From positions 1 through 10,631 of the forward strand of contig DASYYE010000518.1 of assembly GCA_035946955.1 (NCBI GenBank): DNA of 10,631 nucleotides, written 5' to 3'. Of the stretch, positions 1-5,662 are shown in pieces (within the stretch, counting starts at the first letter, position 1; each line of letters opens with the position of its first letter). Below the pieces are notes generated by a model. That model searched no databases, was not told the DNA's origin, and was given only the letters and a program-made list of their open reading frames with translations. Position numbers and translations under genes: made by a program. This DNA comes from DASYYE01 sp035946955. Lineage in GTDB: Bacteria > Actinomycetota > Actinomycetes > Streptosporangiales > Streptosporangiaceae.

Positions 1-249
1 CGCTGGCCGCCCATGGCGTGGCCCTGATCGCCCCTGGCGGGGCAGATCCGGCCGACCAGCCTGGCCAAGCAGGTTCGGCCCGGTCGGCGGCCCCTGGCGC
101 GGCGCGTCCATGTCCTCACCTGGCCATGGCCGGGCACGCAAGCCACGGCCGCCCTCGGCCGGCTGTGCCCGTCCGCGGTGGACGCCAGAAGCAGCCGAGA
201 GAGCACGCCAGCGAGCGTCGCCCGGATCGCGCGGGCTGCCGTCGCTCAT
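1..249 (-). CDS. Unidentified protein, N-terminal part, cut by left window edge
   Basis: The frame opens with ATG at 249-247 and stays open for 83 codons to the window edge. It was chosen because the bases just upstream (262-250 on the minus strand) form a near-ideal purine-rich ribosome binding site, with GGAGG seven bases before the ATG. Competing frames here have no such signal. The visible protein begins MSDGSPRDPGDARWRAL and is rich in Gly, Pro, Arg, Ala and Gln. It has no hydrophobic segment and no motif I recognise, so it resembles a disordered N-terminal extension, such as those that precede a membrane or regulatory domain in actinobacterial proteins. It diverges from the aldo/keto reductase gene. 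No function can be assigned because the informative part lies outside the window. That this is a real gene rests mainly on the ribosome binding site and start context. Confidence 0.5.
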   Translation of the reverse strand, partial: MSDGSPRDPGDARWRALSAASGVHRGRAQPAEGGRGLRARPWPGEDMDAPRQGPPTGPNLLGQAGRPDLPRQGRSGPRHGRPA

Positions 250-262
250 GCTCCTCCCTCCC
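250..262 (-). promoter_or_regulatory. Strong ribosome binding site for the left-edge gene
   Basis: On the minus strand the bases read GGGAGGGAGGAGC directly before ATG. GGAGG (261-257) lies seven bases from the start, and a second GGAG-like run is even closer. This is the best Shine-Dalgarno match in the window, and it decides which frame is coding at the left edge. Confidence 0.55.
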
Positions 263-305
263 AGTCCGCTCCCCACTCCTGTTCTCACAGCGCTCACATC
301 ACGCC

Positions 306-316
306 GAAGTCACTTC
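306..316. promoter_or_regulatory. Perfect 11-base palindrome GAAGTCACTTC, possible operator
   Basis: The half-sites GAAGT and ACTTC are exact inverted repeats around a central C. The palindrome lies 57 bases upstream of the left-edge gene start, within the divergent intergenic region 250-624. Its position suits a regulator binding site for the left gene. No regulator is encoded in the window, so this is a candidate by symmetry only. Confidence 0.3.
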
Positions 317-409
317 ATCATGAGGCACCGGCGGACGGCCCGCCACCTACTCCGGCTGGCCCGCGGCAGACGTCACGTTGCCCGGAAAGCGTGGGTTGTA
401 CCCCCGTCA

Positions 410-426
410 AGGCTGCTCCACAGCCT
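410..426. repeat. Small hairpin, AGGCTG / CAGCCT
   Basis: A six-base perfect inverted repeat surrounds a five-base loop (ctcca) in the middle of the divergent intergenic region. It has no T-run on either side, so it is not a convincing terminator. It may be an operator or just a chance structure in GC-rich DNA. Confidence 0.25.
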
Positions 427-465
427 CACAGCCGTCTGGTGACCGACGTGACTTGGCGAATCTTT

Positions 466-481
466 TGTACTCATCAGTACA
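466..481. promoter_or_regulatory. Inverted repeat TGTAC-N6-GTACA, candidate operator of the reductase gene
   Basis: Five-base perfect half-sites flank the six-base centre TCATCA, in one of the few AT-richer patches of the region, about 145 bases upstream of the reductase start. The spaced inverted-repeat geometry is like that bound by dimeric TetR- or MarR-type repressors. No matching regulator gene is present here, so assignment to a family would be a guess. Confidence 0.35.
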
Positions 482-497
482 TCGGCGAACCCGTTGA

Positions 498-508
498 TTG
501 CCAGGCAA
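498..508. promoter_or_regulatory. Perfect 11-base palindrome TTGCCAGGCAA, possible operator
   Basis: TTGCC and GGCAA are exact inverted repeats around one central A. The site lies 16 bases downstream of the TGTAC-N6-GTACA repeat, so the two symmetric elements occupy about 43 bases on the reductase-proximal side. I could not identify a convincing -35/-10 pair with standard spacing beside it. Confidence 0.3.
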
Positions 509-624
509 CACGCTGGTTCAGCGCCATTTCCTGCCAAAACCCACCGCTCACGTGCAGCCCCGCCAGCAGTGCCGTCACAGCAGCCCGGTGTGATGGAGAG
601 AGAGCTCGGGGGCAGACTGTGCCC

Positions 625-1413
625 ATGACACAGCCAGCCGCAGTCCCGTCGCTGACGCTGTCCGACGGGGTGGCCATGCCGCTGCTTGGTTTCGGCACGT
701 GGCAGTTGCGCGCCAGGACCGGACGTGAGGCCCTGTGTGCCGCGCTCAGCGTGGGCTACCGCCACATCGACACCGCGACCATGTACGGCAACGAGGCTGA
801 CGTCGGGCATGCCCTGGCCAGCAGCGGCCTCGACCGGCGGGAAGTGTTCATCACGACCAAGCTGCCTGCCACCCGCGCCGGGCACGAACGGGCCACCCTC
901 GCGGCGAGCCTGCGGGCGCTCGGTACAAGCCATGTGGACCTGTGGCTCGTCCACTCGCCCCCGCCCAGCGGGCGGCTCGCCGCGGTCTGGCGGGAGTTCC
1001 TGGCACTGCAGGACGAAGGGCGTGTCCGGTCGGTGGGCGTGAGCAACTACTCACTGGCCCAGATCGACCGGATAACTGAGGCCACTGGCCAGCCACCCAC
1101 CGTCAACCAGATCCCGTGGAGCCCGCGGCGGCACGACCCCGGCCTGCTGGCCGGCCACCGGGAGCGGGGGGTGGCGGTCGAGGGGTACAGCCCACTGCTC
1201 GGCACCGACCTGGCGGATCCCGTGCTCGCCGAGGTCGGCGCCGCCCACGGGGTCACCACCGCCCAGGTGGTGCTGCGCTGGCACCTGGAACATGGGATCG
1301 TCGTGATCCCCAGGTCGGCGCACCCCGAGCGGATCGCCGCAAACGCCGACCTGTTCGCCTTCTCACTGACCCCCGAGGAGGTCGCGCGGATCGACGGGCT
1401 GGCCCGTAGGTGA
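625..1413 (+). CDS. Aldo/keto reductase
   Basis: Encodes a 262-residue single-domain aldo/keto reductase, a soluble (beta/alpha)8-barrel enzyme that reduces aldehydes or ketones, usually with NADPH. The family catalytic tetrad is complete: Asp49 and Tyr54 in GYRHIDTATMYGNE, Lys79 in FITTKLP, and His110 in DLWLVHSP. The cofactor-site segment VIPRSAHPERIAAN (227-240) carries Arg230 where many relatives have Lys in IPKS. The barrel motif VGVSNYS is at 137-143 and VNQIPWSP at 160-167. The ATG at 625 is chosen because homology begins just after it (VPSLTLSDGVAMPLLGFGTW); an in-frame GTG at 619 is an alternative. A GGGGG run (about 607-611) is a modest ribosome binding site. It resembles AKR families related to 2,5-diketo-gluconate reductases and prostaglandin-F synthase-like enzymes, but the substrate cannot be read from sequence. 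It is transcribed alone, behind a palindrome-rich leader. Confidence 0.93.
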   Translation: MTQPAAVPSLTLSDGVAMPLLGFGTWQLRARTGREALCAALSVGYRHIDTATMYGNEADVGHALASSGLDRREVFITTKLPATRAGHERATLAASLRALGTSHVDLWLVHSPPPSGRLAAVWREFLALQDEGRVRSVGVSNYSLAQIDRITEATGQPPTVNQIPWSPRRHDPGLLAGHRERGVAVEGYSPLLGTDLADPVLAEVGAAHGVTTAQVVLRWHLEHGIVVIPRSAHPERIAANADLFAFSLTPEEVARIDGLARR

Positions 1414-1505
1414 GCGCAACTGTGACCAGGATGGCGGACATCCCTGAAAAGCCCAGAACGTCCCGTTAAGGTATAAGCCCTGGCTAGTGGTCCCGGTGGC
1501 CGCGC

Positions 1506-1527
1506 GGCGCCTGCGGTCCGGGGCGCT
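1506..1527 (+). other. GC-rich hairpin between reductase and peptidase genes
   Basis: GGCGCCT (1506-1512) can pair with GGGCGCT (1521-1527), five Watson-Crick pairs flanked by G-U pairs, with an eight-base loop. It lies 93 bases after the reductase stop and 80 bases before the peptidase start. There is no T-run, so it could be a weak actinobacterial terminator for the reductase or part of the peptidase leader. Confidence 0.25.
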
Positions 1528-1606
1528 GGCGAAGCACCCGGGGTAGGTAGGGCAGCCACCATACCCCTATGCCAGTGCTTGAGCAGGGTGATCCAAGGGC
1601 GGAGCG

Positions 1607-3313
1607 GTGGAGTTCACGCACACCGAGGTCGATGGGGTGCCAGCATTTTGGACCCCTGCTGGGAATGACCTCGCAGCCGGGCTCGTGTTCCGCGTAGGGC
1701 GGGCGGACGAGACCCTCACTACGGCCGGGATCACCCACATGATCGAGCACCTGGCACTGCACCCGCTGGGGATCGAGGCGCAACTGCACTACAACGGCCA
1801 GGTAGATGACCTGACCACGACCTTCGTGGTGCGCGGCAGCGCGGCGAAGATCGTCTCCTTCTTCCGGGTGGTCTGCGGGAGCCTGCACGACCTGCCGGCC
1901 GAGCGCCTGGCGAAAGAGAAACAGGTGCTGCGGGCCGAGGCGGACACCCGTGTCCCGGTAGCGACCGCTGCGCTGCTGCGCCTGCGGTATGGCGCACAGA
2001 CATACGGGCTGTCGGCGTTCCCGGAGTTCGGGGTTGCCCGGCTCATGCCACCGGACCTCACCCGCTGGGCGGCTCGCTGGTTCACCCGAGGCAACGCGGC
2101 CCTGTGGGTGGCTGGCGGTCCCCCACCCGCCGGGTTGAGGCTGGAACTGCCGGTCGGTCCTCCCATACCGGCCCCGGTCGCGGTCAACCGGCTGCCCGCG
2201 ACCCCGGCCTACTGCACCGCGGCCGTGCAGGGAGTCTGCGCCAGCGGGCTGGTAGCGCGGTCCACCGCCGGTGAGGTCTACAGCGCCATCCTCCGTTCCC
2301 GGCTGGTCAGGGAGGTCCGTCACGAGCAGGCGCTCAGCTACTCGCCGAATGCCGCTTATGTCGTCAGGGACCGCGAGTTCGCCCACGTGCTCGCAGCCGC
2401 GGACGCCAGCCCCGAGACCCGGTCCAAGCTCGTCCCCGCCTTCCTCGAGGTCATCGAGCGTCTCGCGCACTACCCGGTGACCGAGGAGGAGCTGCGGGAG
2501 GTGACCGAGAGCCTGCGCGCCGCGGGGGTGTCGCCGTCGGCGTCCGCGCTGCGGGTGGCCTCGGCAGCCCGCAACCGGGTGATGGGACGGGCAGCGCTGT
2601 CCATCGAAGACCGGCAGGCCGAGCTCAGCGCGCTGTCGGCGGGACAGATCCAGGAAGTGGCCGCCGACGTGCTCGACTCGTCACTGTTCGCGGTGCCACA
2701 CGGCTCTGACCTGCGCGGCCAACGTTTCACCCGGCTGCCGCTCCCCCCGGACCCCATCCCAACCGGGCGGCGCATCCGCAGCGCCGACTACCCATTCGAC
2801 CGGTCTCGCCTGGTCATCAGCCGGGACCGGGTGGCCCTGCTCAACGGCGCCACCGCCGCGTCGGTGCGCTACAACGACTGTGCCGCGCTGCTGACCTGGC
2901 CTGACGGCGCACGTCAGCTCATCGGCCAGGACGGCCTGGCCGTGCATGTGGAGCCCACGCTGTGGCAGACCAAGGCGGGGCTGATCACGGCGATCGACAC
3001 CCGGGTCGGCGGAGACTGCCTGGTCGAAATGCCAGCCCGGCCGGTGGATCAGCTCCCGGTCCCCCGGACCTCTGCGCGCCGGCGCGCCGTGGCCATCTTC
3101 CTGACGCACCCACGGGCCGTCGCGATTCTGGGCGTGGTGTCAGTGTTCGCCCTGTTCCTGGCCGTGATGAATGACTGGCACGCGGACGTGGTCGGCTGCC
3201 TGCTGCTACTACCGGCGATGTGGGCGGCTACGTCGCTGCTGCGCGCGGCCCGGGCACGGTTGTGGCGGTCGGCCAGGCGGAAGATGCAGCAGCCGCCTAT
3301 GGCTGCGATGTGA
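1607..3313 (+). CDS. M16-family (insulinase-like) metallopeptidase with C-terminal membrane hairpin
   Basis: A 568-residue protein. The inverted zinc motif HxxEH is intact (His44, Glu47, His48 in GITHMIEHLAL), and E-x6-E at Glu104 and Glu111 in AKEKQVLRAEAD matches the M16 helix supplying the third zinc ligand, probably Glu111. The gap from His48 to Glu111 (63 residues) is shorter than the roughly 76 of classical members, and the usual NAxT segment is replaced by GQVDDLTTTF. A second M16-like half spans about 200-360, with REVRHEQALSYSPNAAY (235-251) resembling the conserved Arg/Tyr region. Residues about 370-480 form an unrecognised, beta-rich-looking linker. Two hydrophobic segments (about 503-521 and 527-546) end the protein, followed by a basic tail. 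With no signal peptide, the catalytic part is predicted cytosolic and membrane-tethered. GTG 1607 is the first start after an in-frame stop at 1589, with AGGG at 1596-1599. The substrate is unknown; an active peptidase is likely but unproven. Confidence 0.82.
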   Translation: MEFTHTEVDGVPAFWTPAGNDLAAGLVFRVGRADETLTTAGITHMIEHLALHPLGIEAQLHYNGQVDDLTTTFVVRGSAAKIVSFFRVVCGSLHDLPAERLAKEKQVLRAEADTRVPVATAALLRLRYGAQTYGLSAFPEFGVARLMPPDLTRWAARWFTRGNAALWVAGGPPPAGLRLELPVGPPIPAPVAVNRLPATPAYCTAAVQGVCASGLVARSTAGEVYSAILRSRLVREVRHEQALSYSPNAAYVVRDREFAHVLAAADASPETRSKLVPAFLEVIERLAHYPVTEEELREVTESLRAAGVSPSASALRVASAARNRVMGRAALSIEDRQAELSALSAGQIQEVAADVLDSSLFAVPHGSDLRGQRFTRLPLPPDPIPTGRRIRSADYPFDRSRLVISRDRVALLNGATAASVRYNDCAALLTWPDGARQLIGQDGLAVHVEPTLWQTKAGLITAIDTRVGGDCLVEMPARPVDQLPVPRTSARRRAVAIFLTHPRAVAILGVVSVFALFLAVMNDWHADVVGCLLLLPAMWAATSLLRAARARLWRSARRKMQQPPMAAM

Positions 3314-5582
3314 CCGCGGTCGGTAATCCGCTGGCCGGCGTGCGCAAGGCGGGTTCGGCGGGGGCGGTGACTCCCAGGCCGGGCTCGGTGAATTCCTCGT
3401 CGGCAGGTACCACCGGCTGGCCCGCCTGCAGCCGGGCCTGACGGCCGCGGCCGGCCGCCAGCAGAGGAATCCGGACGTTGACCGTGGTCCCCTCTCCCAG
3501 CCGCGACCTGATCTCGATGTCGCCACTGTGGCTGATCACGATCGTGCGGACGATCGCCAGCCCGAGCCCGGTGCCCGGGACGGCACGGTCAACCGCATTG
3601 GAGGCCCGGAAGAACCGGGTGAACAGGTCCTTCTGCTCCCCCTCGGGGATGCCCATGCCCGTGTCCACGATGGTGAGGACAGCCATCCCGTCGTCGCGCC
3701 CGGTCTCGATCTGGACGGCACCGCCCTTGGCGGTGAACTTCACCGCATTGGACAGCAGGTTCATCAGCACCCGGTCCAGCTGCTCCGGGTCGCCCCTGAC
3801 CACCAGCCGCTGGTCCGGGCAGTCCAGGCTGACCATGAGCCCCTTCGCCACGGCCTGTGGCTCGAGCGCGGCCACCGCCGGGACGACGATGTCGGCCAGG
3901 TCCACCGGCTGCATCGTCCGGGTGAACGCACCCGACTCGATGTTGGACAGCGTCAGCACGTCCTCGATCAGGTTCCGCAGCCGGGCCGTGTTGCGGCCCA
4001 CCGTCTGCAGCATCTTCTCCTGCGCTGGCGTCAGCGGCCCCGACTCCCCCTCACGCAGCAGTTCCACGTAACCGGCGATGCTGGTCAGCGGCGTGCGCAG
4101 TTCATGCGAGACGGTCGCGAGGAAGTCCGACTTCGTCCGGTCAACGGACCTCAGCTCTCCGACGAGCCGGTTCTCTGCTTCATACATCCGGGCGTAGTGC
4201 AGGCCCCGGCCGAGGTCAGCGGCGATCCACTCCACCGCCGACACCTCAGCGTCCGTCCAGGGCTGGCCTGGGTGCAAGCGGTTGGCCACGATGATGCCGA
4301 GCACATCCGTGCCCACGCCAAAGGGGGTGAGCAGGTGCGAGACGACGCCCGCCGCCCGGTAGGCATCGCGGATCTCCGGCGGGATCGCCTCCCCCTCCGG
4401 CCCCTGCACATCCTGGATCACTTTGCTGGTGTGGGCCCGGAACAGGCTGGTGTGCTCGTCGATGATCGTGGGCGTAAGCACCGAGATGGCCTCGGCGGGC
4501 AGGAACCAGCCGGGCCCGTGGCCGATCAGCGGCCCCAGTTTGTCGCCCTCCAGCAGCCGCAGGTACACGGCCTCGGCGTCGAGGTTCTCCTCCAGTGCCG
4601 TCCTGGCCTCGTTGAGCACGTCGGCGGCCACCAGGTGCTCCCGGATGCGCAGGCCCACAGCCCGTGCCATCGACAGCAGCCGGTCGGTCTCCGCCTCCTG
4701 CGCACGCATCCGGTCACTCTCGTCCGCCAGGGTGTTCACGGACATGGCGACCTCACGGACCTCCGCCGACCCGCTCAACGGGGCACGGGCCGCGTGGTCC
4801 CCTGCCGTCAGCCTGCTCACCGTGGCGGTCAGCCCCCGCAGCGGCCGGGTGACCGTGCGCAGGGTGCTCAGCGACGACATCAGCAGCAGCAGGACCGCGA
4901 CGGCCAGCGCCGCACCGCCCCCGGCGAGCCCCGCGTTCAGCTCCTTGGTGCTGCTGTCGGTGAGCTGGGCGATGTCGGTCTGCAGGCGCTGCTGCGTGGC
5001 ATTGGCATTGGTCGTGAAGGCCAGGCTCAGGGTGGACCACTGACCCATCAGGGACTTGGCGCCCGCTGTGCGCGGCGTGACCGTCCCGATCCTGGTGGCC
5101 AGTGAGAACCAGTTGGCGCCGTACCACGCCTCTTTCGCGATCAGGGTCCGCAGGTCCGGGGTGGCATTGCGGGTCAGCGTCGCCACGTCCGCGGTGAACT
5201 CGGTCTCGGACAGGCTGACCGGCACGAGGTATTCGTGCTGGCCCGTCACGGAGTACAGCAGCAGCGTCGACTGCGCCACGGCGAAGCCGCTCTGGAGGTT
5301 GATCTCGGTGCGCTGAAGCACCTGGTACTGGCTGGTGAGTTCCTTCGCCGCCTCGTCCTGGCGGGTGACCGCGACGTATCCGGCCGCAGCAGCGGTCCCG
5401 ATGAGGACAGCGAACACCGAGAACCCGACCAGGAGCTGGCTGGTGATCGAGCCGCGGGGCTTGATGAGCCGCGGCCTTTCCGTGCCCCGCTCACTGCCGG
5501 ACTTGCTGCTGGCTGGGGTCACTGGCGGCTGCCCGCCGCCAGCGGCAGGGGCCAGGCGCTGACTGTGGTCCCCTTCAGTCAC
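3297..5582 (-). CDS. Membrane sensor histidine kinase (HAMP-GAF-HisKA-HATPase)
   Basis: A 761-residue two-component sensor. It has a Pro/Ser-rich cytoplasmic leader (1-45), TM1 (about 48-72), an extracytoplasmic helical-looking sensor (73-217), TM2 (about 218-238), HAMP (about 240-292, with TRPLRGLTATVSRLTAGD) and a GAF-like domain (about 300-465). HisKA follows (481-548), with the phospho-acceptor His493 in FLATVSHELRTPLTS. The ATPase domain has its N box (Asn608, Asn612 in NLLSNAVKF), G1 (DTGMGIP, 640-646) and G2 (PGTGLGLA, 669-676). All catalytic boxes are intact, so it should autophosphorylate. A 54-residue Ala/Pro-rich tail follows the ATPase domain. GTG 5582 is the first start after an in-frame stop at 5603-5601; its ribosome binding site is weak (GGGA). 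The sensor region resembles CHASE3/four-helix types, but this is a loose impression. No response regulator lies nearby. The gene follows the solute-binding lipoprotein gene by 80 bases on the same strand and overlaps the end of the peptidase gene. Confidence 0.95.
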   Translation of the reverse strand: MTEGDHSQRLAPAAGGGQPPVTPASSKSGSERGTERPRLIKPRGSITSQLLVGFSVFAVLIGTAAAAGYVAVTRQDEAAKELTSQYQVLQRTEINLQSGFAVAQSTLLLYSVTGQHEYLVPVSLSETEFTADVATLTRNATPDLRTLIAKEAWYGANWFSLATRIGTVTPRTAGAKSLMGQWSTLSLAFTTNANATQQRLQTDIAQLTDSSTKELNAGLAGGGAALAVAVLLLLMSSLSTLRTVTRPLRGLTATVSRLTAGDHAARAPLSGSAEVREVAMSVNTLADESDRMRAQEAETDRLLSMARAVGLRIREHLVAADVLNEARTALEENLDAEAVYLRLLEGDKLGPLIGHGPGWFLPAEAISVLTPTIIDEHTSLFRAHTSKVIQDVQGPEGEAIPPEIRDAYRAAGVVSHLLTPFGVGTDVLGIIVANRLHPGQPWTDAEVSAVEWIAADLGRGLHYARMYEAENRLVGELRSVDRTKSDFLATVSHELRTPLTSIAGYVELLREGESGPLTPAQEKMLQTVGRNTARLRNLIEDVLTLSNIESGAFTRTMQPVDLADIVVPAVAALEPQAVAKGLMVSLDCPDQRLVVRGDPEQLDRVLMNLLSNAVKFTAKGGAVQIETGRDDGMAVLTIVDTGMGIPEGEQKDLFTRFFRASNAVDRAVPGTGLGLAIVRTIVISHSGDIEIRSRLGEGTTVNVRIPLLAAGRGRQARLQAGQPVVPADEEFTEPGLGVTAPAEPALRTPASGLPTAVTSQP

Positions 5583-5662
5583 GACACCAGTCCCGATCTG
5601 CTACGTTGAGTAATGAAAAGTCTACCTCGTGTGACAAACGGGGGGCAGACGCACTTACCTGG

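Noticed and set aside
18..442. Plus-strand frames of about 100 residues at the left edge
   Set aside because: Neither has a ribosome binding site or recognisable protein features. The minus-strand frame starting at 249 has a much better start context.
178..624. Upstream extension of the reductase frame by 149 codons
   Set aside because: The extension has no family similarity, crosses palindromic non-coding sequence and has irregular codon use. Homology begins just after ATG 625.
1431..1469. Twelve-codon frame (MADIPEKPRTSR) after the reductase
   Set aside because: It has no usable ribosome binding site and is short enough to be chance.
1472..1477. TATAAG as a -10 for the peptidase gene
   Set aside because: No -35 at 16-18 bases upstream matches any consensus I can defend. 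It would also give a leader of more than 120 bases containing a hairpin.
1484..2470. Long minus-strand frame of 328 codons opposite the peptidase gene
   Set aside because: It is a shadow of codon bias. Its translation is low-complexity Arg/Gly/Gln-rich with no motif, while the plus strand carries clear M16 features.
3528..5105. Plus-strand frame of 525 codons opposite the sensor kinase
   Set aside because: The translated product is His/Gln/Arg/Pro-rich with no domain, and the minus strand encodes a complete kinase with all catalytic boxes.
5619..5624. TAGACT (minus strand) as a promoter -10 in front of the kinase
   Set aside because: The hexamer fits TANNNT but there is no matching -35 at the right distance, so a separate kinase promoter is not supported.
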